Both the position numbers and the translations under genes were made by a program. DNA of 25,551 bases, taken from positions 1 to 25,551 of the forward strand of contig JACUUS010000012.1 in assembly GCA_014859215.1 (NCBI GenBank), in the 5' to 3' direction. The notes beneath the pieces were generated by a model. It was not told the origin of the DNA. It saw nothing but the letters and a program-made list of their open reading frames with translations, and searched no databases. This DNA comes from Dehalococcoidia bacterium (GTDB lineage: Bacteria; Chloroflexota; Dehalococcoidia; SZUA-161). Each line of letters starts with the position of its first letter. Positions within the stretch are counted from its first letter, which is position 1. Positions 7,820 through 14,286 of this stretch are shown in pieces.

Positions 7820-8569
7820 ATGGGCATAATCCTTAAGTCTGCTCAGGAAATTGCCGGAATGCGGCAAGCAGGGCGGATCGTTGCGGAGGTCCTGGAAATC
7901 GTCAGAAAAGGCGTATTGCCGGGGATAACGACACTTCAACTTGATGATATCGCTGATAACGAAGTCAAGAAGCGGGGAGCTGTAGCTTCATTCAAGGGGT
8001 ACCGGGGTTTTCCCGCGTCTATATGTACTTCCATAAATGAGGAAGTTGTACATGGCATCCCGGGGAATAGAGTTCTCAAAGAGGGTGACATAATCTCTCT
8101 TGATTTCGGTGCCCGGTTCGATGGTTTTCACAGCGATGCCGCGGTTACCGTTGGGGTGGGAAAAATCAGTCAGACTGCGCGGAACCTGATCGATGCTACT
8201 CGAGGTTCCCTGGCAGCCGGCATTGCAGCTGCAAGGCCGGGGGGTCGCCTTGGCGACGTGTCATCGCAGATTCAGACTTATGCCGAAGGAAGAGGTTTCT
8301 CGGTTGTCAGAGAGTACGTTGGGCATGGAATCGGGCGAGACCTGCATGAAGACCCCCAGGTCCCGAATTTCGGCGTGCCCGGGGAAGGGCCTTTGCTCAT
8401 TAAAGGAATGACTCTGGCACTCGAGCCAATGTTAAATGCGGGGACCTGGCGTACGAGTGTGGCCGACGATAAATGGACTGTTTGGACAGCCGACAAGAAG
8501 CTTTCCGCGCATTTCGAACATACTATACTGATAGGGGAAGGCGGGTCGGAGATTCTGACCCGGTTGTAG
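7820..8569 (+). CDS. map: Methionine aminopeptidase, type I
   Basis: Removes the initiator methionine from nascent proteins (249 aa, pita-bread fold). All five di-metal ligands are visible: D95 (SLDFG), D106 (HSDAA), H169 (GHGIG), E202 (LALEPM) and E233 (HFEHT); the substrate-side H78 (VVHGIP) is also present. There is no N-terminal SH3 or zinc extension, so it is the simple bacterial form. The AGGAG at 7815-7819 directly abuts the ATG, an unusually short spacing, but no other start in the frame fits and the N-terminus matches the family. Confidence 0.96.
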   Translation: MGIILKSAQEIAGMRQAGRIVAEVLEIVRKGVLPGITTLQLDDIADNEVKKRGAVASFKGYRGFPASICTSINEEVVHGIPGNRVLKEGDIISLDFGARFDGFHSDAAVTVGVGKISQTARNLIDATRGSLAAGIAAARPGGRLGDVSSQIQTYAEGRGFSVVREYVGHGIGRDLHEDPQVPNFGVPGEGPLLIKGMTLALEPMLNAGTWRTSVADDKWTVWTADKKLSAHFEHTILIGEGGSEILTRL

Positions 8570-8594
8570 ATTCACTCAGGGATTTTGGGAGCCT

Positions 8595-8813
8595 ATGCCA
8601 AAAAAGGAAAACATCGAGGTTGAAGGAACGGTAGTGGAGCCGCTACCTAATGCCATGTTTCGGGTGGAACTTCCTAACGGACATCAGGTCCTTGCGCATG
8701 CTTCAGGAAAGATGAGGCTGCATTTCATAAGGATACTAAGGGGCGACAAGGTGCTCGTTGAACTCTCTCCTTATGACCTTTCGCGGGGTAGAATCACATA
8801 CCGTTTCAAGTAG
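8595..8813 (+). CDS. infA: Translation initiation factor IF-1
   Basis: Single OB-fold factor (72 aa) that occupies the 30S A-site during initiation. The sequence IEVEGTVVEPLPNAMFRVEL, GHQVLAHASGKMR and LSPYDLSRGRITYR is nearly the family consensus at exactly the usual length. A GGGAG lies upstream of ATG 8595. It sits between map and rpmJ, as in many Gram-positive and Chloroflexota operons. Confidence 0.97.
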   Translation: MPKKENIEVEGTVVEPLPNAMFRVELPNGHQVLAHASGKMRLHFIRILRGDKVLVELSPYDLSRGRITYRFK

Positions 8814-8839
8814 TTATAATAAGTCTAAGAGCGTGAATG

Positions 8840-8953
8840 ATGAAGGTAAGAGCTTCAGTCAAAGTGCGCTGTGAGAAGTGTAAGATCGTCAAGCGCAAAG
8901 GAATCGTCAGGGTTATTTGCACTAATCCCAGGCACAGGCAAAGACAAGGTTAA
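8840..8953 (+). CDS. rpmJ: Ribosomal protein L36, zinc form
   Basis: A 37-residue large-subunit protein beginning MKVRASVKVRCEKCK and ending NPRHRQRQG. The zinc ligands C11, C14, C27 and H32 are all present, so this is the C+ form. Two adjacent ATGs occur (8837 and 8840); the second gives the family's standard N-terminus. It lies between infA and rpsM, its expected place. Confidence 0.96.
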   Translation: MKVRASVKVRCEKCKIVKRKGIVRVICTNPRHRQRQG

Positions 8954-8967
8954 CATAGGAGGAGAAG

Positions 8968-9357
8968 ATGGCGCGTATTGCCGGGGTTGACATACCCAAG
9001 GAGAAGAGGATTGAGATTTCGCTACGTTACATCTTCGGCATCGGGCCCACTTTGAGCCGACGGATCCTGGAGCAGGCGCGAATAAGCCCTGATGTAAGAG
9101 TGAAGGATTTAACGGATGATGAAGTAAACCGTATTCGCGAAGTCATCGACAAGGGTTACAAGGTCGAGGGTGACCTTCGCAAAGAAATAAATTTTAGTAT
9201 TAAGCGATATATTGATATTGGAAGCTATCGCGGCATCAGGCACCGCCGCGGATTGCCGGTTCGCGGTCAAAGAACGCGTACGAATGCGCGAACCAAGAGA
9301 GGTTCCCGGAAGACGGTTGCCGGCAGAGGCAGACGCCGCGGTATGTCCAAAAAGTAA
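8968..9357 (+). CDS. rpsM: Ribosomal protein S13
   Basis: Small-subunit head protein S13 (129 aa), bridging to L5 and P-site tRNA. It opens ARIAGVDIPKEKRIEISLRY, with a helix-hairpin-helix-like FGIGPTLSRRIL from residue 23, and ends with the basic tail including RHRRGLPVRGQRTRTNARTK. The start is preceded by a strong AGGAGG at 8957-8962. It is the first gene of the alpha-type segment rpsM-rpsK-rpsD-rpoA-rplQ. Confidence 0.97.
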   Translation: MARIAGVDIPKEKRIEISLRYIFGIGPTLSRRILEQARISPDVRVKDLTDDEVNRIREVIDKGYKVEGDLRKEINFSIKRYIDIGSYRGIRHRRGLPVRGQRTRTNARTKRGSRKTVAGRGRRRGMSKK

Positions 9358-9370
9358 GCGGAGGTGACTC

Positions 9371-9763
9371 GTGGCCAAAAGAAAGCCAGCGCGACTCAAG
9401 AGAAGAGAACGTAAAGCAATCCCACGTGGGCGGGCTTATATCCAGTCGACATTCAACAATACCATCATCACCCTGACTGATCCCCAGGGCAATATCCTGG
9501 CCTGGGGGAGCGCAGGGACGGCCGGATTCAAGGGATCGCGCAAGGGAACTGCATACGCCGCCCAGAGAGCGGCGGAATCCGCCGCAAGGCGTGGTATGGA
9601 GCACGGACTGCGCCAGATAGACGTTTACGTACGCGGCCCAGGGAGTGGACGGGAGGCGGCCATACGTTCTCTTCAAGCCGCGGGTCTTAACATTACGAGT
9701 ATTAGAGATGTCACACCTATTCCTCATAATGGGTGCCGCCCGCCCAAGAGGAGACGGATTTAA
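9371..9763 (+). CDS. rpsK: Ribosomal protein S11
   Basis: Small-subunit platform protein S11 (130 aa), near the E-site and the Shine-Dalgarno helix. The motifs TFNNTIITLTDPQGNILAW, YAAQRAAESAARRGMEHGL and the C-terminus PHNGCRPPKRRR are diagnostic. The start is GTG at 9371, three bases after GGAGGTGA (9360-9367). Its stop codon overlaps the first bases of the rpsD ribosome site. Confidence 0.97.
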   Translation: MAKRKPARLKRRERKAIPRGRAYIQSTFNNTIITLTDPQGNILAWGSAGTAGFKGSRKGTAYAAQRAAESAARRGMEHGLRQIDVYVRGPGSGREAAIRSLQAAGLNITSIRDVTPIPHNGCRPPKRRRI

Positions 9764-9773
9764 GGAGGTTATT

Positions 9774-10400
9774 ATGGCCCGTTATACTGGGCCGGTTTGC
9801 AGGATTTGTCGGCGTCACGGGGAGAAAATGTTTCATAAGGGCGTGAAGTGCTTTACGCCCAAGTGCCCCGTAGTCAAGAGGCATACTCCTCCCGGTCAGC
9901 ACGGCGTTTCGCGCCGAAAGGTGTCTGATTACAGCATGCAGTTGAGGGAGAAGCAGAAGGCGCGATACATATATGGTGTCCTCGAATCCCAGTTCAGGAA
10001 ACACTTCGCTGAAGCCGAACGTCGTCCCGGCCTCAGTGGTGAAAACCTCCTGCAAATACTGGAGATGAGGTTGGACAATGTCGTTTACCGCCTGGGATTT
10101 GCTGAATCAAGACGCCAGGCAAGACAATTCGTGCGGCACGGTCACATAACGGTTAACGGGCGCGTAACCAATATTCCGTCTTACCTGGTACAGGTTGGAC
10201 AGGTGATAACCTGGAAAGAAGAAAGCCGCAAGTCGCCTGTCTATGAGGCTGTGCTCCAGAACATCGCCAGCAAGGTGATCCCTGGCTGGCTGAGTCTGGA
10301 CCAGACCACACTTACGGGAGAGGTGCTGCGGGCGCCGTCCCGTGAGGAAATCGAGGCCGCCATAGATGAGCGCCTTATCGTGGCGTACTATGCTAGATAG
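9774..10400 (+). CDS. rpsD: Ribosomal protein S4, zinc form
   Basis: Small-subunit assembly-nucleating protein S4 (208 aa). The N-terminal zinc-binding cysteines C9, C12, C26 and C31 mark the C+ variant. The S4 RNA-binding domain begins around residue 98 (MRLDNVVYRLGFAESRRQAR), followed by HGHITVNGRVTNIPSYLV. ATG 9774 was chosen over upstream in-frame TTG codons (from 9645) because it follows an ideal AAGGAGGT at 9762-9769 and gives the family N-terminus; upstream sequence belongs to rpsK in another frame. Confidence 0.97.
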   Translation: MARYTGPVCRICRRHGEKMFHKGVKCFTPKCPVVKRHTPPGQHGVSRRKVSDYSMQLREKQKARYIYGVLESQFRKHFAEAERRPGLSGENLLQILEMRLDNVVYRLGFAESRRQARQFVRHGHITVNGRVTNIPSYLVQVGQVITWKEESRKSPVYEAVLQNIASKVIPGWLSLDQTTLTGEVLRAPSREEIEAAIDERLIVAYYAR

Positions 10401-10434
10401 GAATTCTTGATTGTTTCCTGTTGAGGAGGTAGTT

Positions 10435-11448
10435 GTGTTGCCGGAGGCAGTAATACCCAAGATAGAGTGCCAGGACACTTCGGAGAATTACGGAAAGTTT
10501 GTTGTCGAACCGCTGGATCCCGGGTTTGGTACGACCCTGGGCAACAGCCTGCGCCGCGTACTGCTCAGCTGTCTGCCGGGGGCGGCGATTACCGCCGTGA
10601 AGATCGAGGGGGTACAGCACGAGTTCGCCACTATTCCTGATGTGAAGGAAGACGTCATTGAGTTTCTGCTCAATGTGAAGGAAATCAGGGTCAAGCCAGT
10701 CGCTGACCGCTCCGGCCGTCTCTTCCTGGATGTGCGGGGTGAAGGGTCTGTGTGCGCAGGCGACATCAAGCCCTCGGCCGATTTCGAGGTTGTGAATCCC
10801 GAACTGCACCTGGCGACACTGGACTCTCCCAATGCGCAGCTCGAAGTGGTATTCTATGTGGAGCTCGGGAAGGGTTACGTGCCCGCCGGGCGTGGAGACG
10901 GTCTTCCTCTCGGCGTGATCCTTATCGATGCCATCTTCACTCCTGTCCGGAGGGTAAACTTCACCGTCGACAGGACTCGAGTCGGTCAGGTGAGTAATTA
11001 TGACCGGCTGATTCTGGAAGTCTGGACGGACGGCACAATCACGCCAAGCAAAGCGGTGTCTGACAGCGCGGATATCCTTGTCAATCAGCTCTCCCTCTTC
11101 CGCAGCCTGGGCAAGGTATGCATGGAGGCTGACAGGACAGCAGCGCCGTCTATTCCCCAGGAGCATTACGACATACCGCTTGAGCAGCTTGGCCTGTCAG
11201 CCCGGACTTTCAACGCACTGCGACGGAGTTCCATCACGAAAGTGGGCGAACTTCTGGAAAAAAGCGATGATGATTTGCTCGGACTCAGGAGTTTCGGCCA
11301 GAAATCACTGGACGAAGTCAAAGAGAGACTGCAGGCGCTTCACCTATACCCTGCGAAGGAGGAGGAGGAAGCCGAGGCAGAAGAGGGCGAAAAGGAGCCT
11401 GAAGCTGAGGTTACCCCGATGGAGGTAGGGACCGATACTGAGGACTAG
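10435..11448 (+). CDS. rpoA: RNA polymerase alpha subunit
   Basis: Alpha subunit of RNA polymerase (about 337 aa). The N-terminal dimerisation domain shows FVVEPLDPGFGTTLGNSLRR and LLSCLPGAAITAVKIEGV. The helix-hairpin-helix C-terminal domain shows LGLSARTFNALRRSSITKVG and LRSFGQKSLDEVKERL. An acidic tail of about 30 residues, mostly Glu, ends the protein. The start is inferred: GAGGAGGT at 10423-10430 precedes both GTG 10435 and TTG 10438 in frame. A TTG at 10411 would place this ribosome site inside the gene, so I reject it. It is flanked by rpsD and rplQ as usual. Confidence 0.95.
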   Translation: MLPEAVIPKIECQDTSENYGKFVVEPLDPGFGTTLGNSLRRVLLSCLPGAAITAVKIEGVQHEFATIPDVKEDVIEFLLNVKEIRVKPVADRSGRLFLDVRGEGSVCAGDIKPSADFEVVNPELHLATLDSPNAQLEVVFYVELGKGYVPAGRGDGLPLGVILIDAIFTPVRRVNFTVDRTRVGQVSNYDRLILEVWTDGTITPSKAVSDSADILVNQLSLFRSLGKVCMEADRTAAPSIPQEHYDIPLEQLGLSARTFNALRRSSITKVGELLEKSDDDLLGLRSFGQKSLDEVKERLQALHLYPAKEEEEAEAEEGEKEPEAEVTPMEVGTDTED

Positions 11449-11480
11449 CCCATTGTTGCGGCGAGTTCGTTGAGGGTGAA

Positions 11481-11831
11481 ATGAAACACAGAATAGCCGG
11501 ACGGAAACTCGGAAGGCCAACGGATCATAGACTGGCGCTTTACAGGAACCTGGTGGCGGATCTGCTGCGTTATGAAAAGATAGTCACTACAGAGGCAAAG
11601 GCCAGAGAAGCGGGCCCCCTCGCTGAGAAAATGATCACTCTGGGCAAAGAGGGAACTCTTCACGCACGCAGGCAGGCGCTGGCTTTCACACGAGACAAAC
11701 CGGTTGTGGAGAAGTTGTTTGCCCAGATAGGACCGAGATACGCCAGCCGACCGGGCGGGTATACCAGGCTCTTGAAGCTTGGTCCGAGGCTGGGCGATGG
11801 CGCGCCTATGGCACAACTGGAACTGGTCTAG
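11481..11831 (+). CDS. rplQ: Ribosomal protein L17
   Basis: Large-subunit protein L17 (116 aa), at the exit-tunnel surface. Recognised by MKHRIAGRKLGRPTDHRLAL, LLRYEKIVTTEAKAREAGPL and the ending GGYTRLLKLGPRLGDGAPMA. It starts with ATG after a GAGGGTGA. The final base of its stop is the first base of the truA GTG start, so the two are translationally coupled. Confidence 0.97.
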   Translation: MKHRIAGRKLGRPTDHRLALYRNLVADLLRYEKIVTTEAKAREAGPLAEKMITLGKEGTLHARRQALAFTRDKPVVEKLFAQIGPRYASRPGGYTRLLKLGPRLGDGAPMAQLELV

Positions 11832-12613
11832 TGGACTCGGCGGTCACCAGGCTGTCATTGATAATAGAATATGACGGGACCGGGTATCACGGATTTCAGG
11901 TCCAGAACGGCGTCAGGACAATCCAGGGCGATATCGAACAGGCTCTCTTTCTGGTGACAGGTGAGAGAATAAGGATAACCGGAGCCGGGCGTACCGATGC
12001 CGGAGTCCATGCGAAGAAGCAGGTTGTGAGTCTTTCGACTGCCTCGAGAATGGCTCCGGAGACGCTGGGCAGAGCTCTTAACTTCTATCTTGGCCGGGAG
12101 ATAGCAGTTAAGTCTGTAAGGGTAGCGCAGCCGGATTTCAATGCGAGGAGAGACGCAATCAGCAGAGAATACAGCTACAGGATCCTGAACAGTCCGGTAC
12201 GCTCGCCTCTGCTGCAAAATCATGCGCACCATCTGGCGCTTACGCTGGATGCGGGACTAATGAATGAAGCGTGTAAAGACCTGGAGGGTGTTCACGATTT
12301 TGCTTCGTTCACAGGGCCGACTGAGAAACGGACGGTGCGTAATGTACACAAGGCGATGGTAAGCAGAGAAGGAGATCTTGTTACGTTCACAATAGCGGCC
12401 AATTCCTTTCTCCCGAGGCAGGTACGTAACACGATGGGTTCTCTGATCAAGGTCGGGACGGGGCGGATGGCCGTGAATGACTTCGCGGAATTGCTGGAGG
12501 CGAAAGCGCCGGGACTTGCCGGTCCGGCTGTTCCTGCTCAGGGTCTCTATCTGGTCAACGTGAAGTATCCCGACAATAAGCTGGATAAAGGGCGAGTTGA
12601 TGAAAACGTATAG
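11831..12613 (+). CDS. truA: tRNA pseudouridine(38-40) synthase TruA
   Basis: Isomerises uridines 38-40 of the tRNA anticodon arm to pseudouridine (260 aa). The N-terminal core IIEYDGTGYHGFQVQ and the catalytic GRTDAGVHA with nucleophile D56 are clear, as is the later block SFLPRQVRNTMGSLIKVG. The GTG start at 11831 overlaps the rplQ stop and gives a normal N-terminus. It has no strong ribosome site of its own and probably depends on coupling. Its 3' end overlaps rplM by 14 bases. Confidence 0.96.
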   Translation: MDSAVTRLSLIIEYDGTGYHGFQVQNGVRTIQGDIEQALFLVTGERIRITGAGRTDAGVHAKKQVVSLSTASRMAPETLGRALNFYLGREIAVKSVRVAQPDFNARRDAISREYSYRILNSPVRSPLLQNHAHHLALTLDAGLMNEACKDLEGVHDFASFTGPTEKRTVRNVHKAMVSREGDLVTFTIAANSFLPRQVRNTMGSLIKVGTGRMAVNDFAELLEAKAPGLAGPAVPAQGLYLVNVKYPDNKLDKGRVDENV

Positions 12614-13037
12614 CACCAAAGCTTCCGATATCGAGAGGAGGTGGTGGGTGGTTGATGCTTCGGGCAAGACGCTTGGACGCCTGGCCACGGACGTCGCGAG
12701 TCTCTTGAAAGGCAAGCACAAGCCCATGTATTGCCCCCATCTCGATGTTGGTGATCATGTCGTGGTCGTAAACGCGGCCAGGGTGAGGGTTACGGGCAAT
12801 AAGCTTGTCCAGAAGATGTATTACCGCCATTCCCAGTATCCAGGCGGCTTGAAGACCACGAGCTTAAGAAAGATGCTGGACGAGAACCCAACAAGAGTGA
12901 TAGAGCACGCTGTGAGAGGCATGCTGCCTCACAACAAACTCGGAAATGCCATGTTCAAGAAACTCAAGGTGTACGCAGGACCTGAACATCAGCATGAAGC
13001 TCAGGTCAGGTCCCAGGGAGGAGGAGAACCAGCTTGA
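12600..13037 (+). CDS. rplM: Ribosomal protein L13
   Basis: Large-subunit early-assembly protein L13 (145 aa). The segments RRWWVVDASGKTLGRLATDV, YCPHLDVGDHVVVVNAARV, the YRHSQYPGG turn and AVRGMLPHNKLG are hallmark sequences. ATG 12600 lies inside the truA 3' end (14-base overlap, different frame); a TTG directly before it is a less likely start. It is paired with rpsI as in nearly all bacteria, here appended to the superoperon through truA. Confidence 0.97.
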   Translation: MKTYSTKASDIERRWWVVDASGKTLGRLATDVASLLKGKHKPMYCPHLDVGDHVVVVNAARVRVTGNKLVQKMYYRHSQYPGGLKTTSLRKMLDENPTRVIEHAVRGMLPHNKLGNAMFKKLKVYAGPEHQHEAQVRSQGGGEPA

Positions 13038-13429
13038 GCGAGCAACCGTATTATCGAGGTACAGGGCGGCGCAAGACAGCTGTGGCCCAGGTAAGGTTAA
13101 TGACGGGCAACGGCGCGATCATAGTCAACGGAAAGCCCGTAGAGGAGGTTTTCCCGATTACGCGCCTCCAGTCAGTAATCCTGGAGCCTTTGAAGGTCAC
13201 GAGCACTGTCAACAGGTTCAATACTATTGTCAAAGTGGAGGGCGGTGGATATGCGGCGCAGGCAGGAGCAATTGGCCACGGTATAAGCCGGGCCCTTGTG
13301 GCGATGGATGAGACCCTCAAGCCGCTCCTTCGCAGTCATGGTTTGTTAACAAGAGATGCCCGGGCCAAGGAGAGGAAGAAGTACGGTCTCAGAAGAGCCC
13401 GAAAAGCGCGCCAGTACCGCAAGAGATAA
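13034..13429 (+). CDS. rpsI: Ribosomal protein S9
   Basis: Small-subunit protein S9 (131 aa), whose basic C-terminal tail reaches P-site tRNA. GTGRRKTAVAQVRLMTG at the N-terminus, GHGISRALVAMD in the middle and the ending RRARKARQYRKR are diagnostic. The TTG start at 13034 overlaps the rplM stop (TTGA), and a GGGAGGAGG-type purine run in the rplM tail can serve as ribosome site. It is the last gene of the long plus-strand run and is followed by a hairpin. Confidence 0.97.
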   Translation: MSEQPYYRGTGRRKTAVAQVRLMTGNGAIIVNGKPVEEVFPITRLQSVILEPLKVTSTVNRFNTIVKVEGGGYAAQAGAIGHGISRALVAMDETLKPLLRSHGLLTRDARAKERKKYGLRRARKARQYRKR

Positions 13430-13465
13430 GAAAGGAACAGCCGTACCTGTTACCCGGTGTTTCAA

Positions 13466-13502
13466 GAGCCCTTCGGGTTCAGGCTCGAAGGGCTCCCTTT
13501 AT
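13466..13502 (+). terminator. Probable terminator after the ribosomal operon
   Basis: A perfect 10-bp inverted repeat (13466-13475 with 13486-13495, arm GAGCCCTTCG) encloses a 10-base loop and is followed by CCTTTAT. The T-run is short, so termination may be inefficient. It lies 36 bases after the rpsI stop and just before the 3' end of the convergent FMN reductase gene, so the hairpin could also act on the opposite transcript. Confidence 0.7.
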
Positions 13503-13525
13503 GTTCTGCTCCGGGTCTTCTCAGT

Positions 13526-14095
13526 TCAACTGTCACGGACCAGTCGTTTACCCAGTTCAAATGCCTCAGCAAGCGCTTCAGGGTGCTTTCTTATTTCACC
13601 TTTCTCATCTACGCCCCGCACCAGCACCTCTCCGGCATAAGATACTCCGATCGCGCTAAAGAAGTACTTCAGGGTAAGAGCAGAGCCTTCAAAAAGATTC
13701 TTGCCCCGTGTGGCGCCGACACCTATGAATGCGCCTTTGCGGGTCGAATTCGGCGGAGCTTGTTTCAGGACATATTTCCTGGCCCACAAGGCTTGGCCGC
13801 GATCGATGAGGGCTTTGACCTGGGCTGTAAGACCGTAGAAAAATATGGGTGAAGCAACGATGACTACATCTGCGCTCAGGAGCTTGGGATAGACGAGGTC
13901 CATATCGTCCCGGATCACGCAGTTGCCGTCCCTGAGGCAACCGTAGTATTCCTTGCAGGGCGCAATGTTCATTTTACCCACGAGCAGCTTTTCCGTTACT
14001 GCGCCTTCAGTCTGAGCCCCACGCAGGGCCTCGTCAAGCAATATGTCGGTATTGCTTCGGATTCTTGGACTTCCCATAATTCCAAGTGCGGTCAC
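13526..14095 (-). CDS. NADPH-dependent FMN reductase / flavodoxin-like protein
   Basis: Flavodoxin-fold oxidoreductase of the NADPH-dependent FMN reductase / iron-sulfur flavoprotein superfamily (189 aa from the chosen start). LGIMGSPRIRSNTDILLDEA near the N-terminus forms the FMN-phosphate loop. ASPIFFYGLTAQVKALIDR is the second flavin-contact region. A Cys-rich stretch, PCKEYYGCLRDGNC followed by DDM, matches the family's CX2CX2C-type motif but has Tyr in place of the middle Cys, so a 4Fe-4S cluster is unlikely. GTG 14095 was chosen because GGAGGTGA (14097-14104) sits just upstream and the protein then begins at the fold; ATG 14116 is the alternative. The physiological electron acceptor cannot be told. 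Confidence 0.85.
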   Translation of the reverse strand: MTALGIMGSPRIRSNTDILLDEALRGAQTEGAVTEKLLVGKMNIAPCKEYYGCLRDGNCVIRDDMDLVYPKLLSADVVIVASPIFFYGLTAQVKALIDRGQALWARKYVLKQAPPNSTRKGAFIGVGATRGKNLFEGSALTLKYFFSAIGVSYAGEVLVRGVDEKGEIRKHPEALAEAFELGKRLVRDS

Positions 14096-14135
14096 CTCAC
14101 CTCCATTCATTAGCATCGGGCTCTCTTTCTATATC

Positions 14136-14165
14136 ATGATTACTATGTAAGCTGCCTCCTGTCAA
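14136..14165 (-). promoter_or_regulatory. Candidate sigma-70 promoter for the FMN reductase gene
   Basis: Read on the minus strand, a perfect TTGACA (14165-14160) is followed after 18 bases by AATCAT (14141-14136, four of six matches to TATAAT). It lies about 40 bases upstream of the chosen GTG start, in the divergent gap shared with nnr. The -35 is convincing and the -10 is weak. Confidence 0.45.
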
Positions 14166-14188
14166 TACCGGATGCGGGCGGGGGCCTC

Positions 14189-14217
14189 TTACTAACCCTG
14201 CGCATACGGTTTATAAT
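14189..14217 (+). promoter_or_regulatory. Candidate promoter for nnr
   Basis: A perfect TATAAT at 14212-14217 has a poor -35 (TTACTA, 14189-14194) at 17-base spacing. It is the only good -10 in the gap and is positioned to give a leader of roughly 63 bases before the nnr ATG. An ATG at 14224, six bases after the -10, opens a 7-codon reading frame (see findings). Confidence 0.45.
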
Positions 14218-14286
14218 TCTTGCATGAGCCGGGAGGAAACCCCGTGACCTTATAGCGAGTACCCCTGAAGCGAAGGAGAAGCTGGG

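Noticed and set aside
8815..8820. TATAAT between infA and rpmJ as an internal promoter
   Set aside because: No acceptable -35 is present at 16-18 bases upstream, and the site is AT-rich intergenic sequence inside a continuous operon.
9645..9773. N-terminal extension of rpsD
   Set aside because: It overlaps rpsK in another frame and adds residues absent from S4; an ideal ribosome site precedes ATG 9774.
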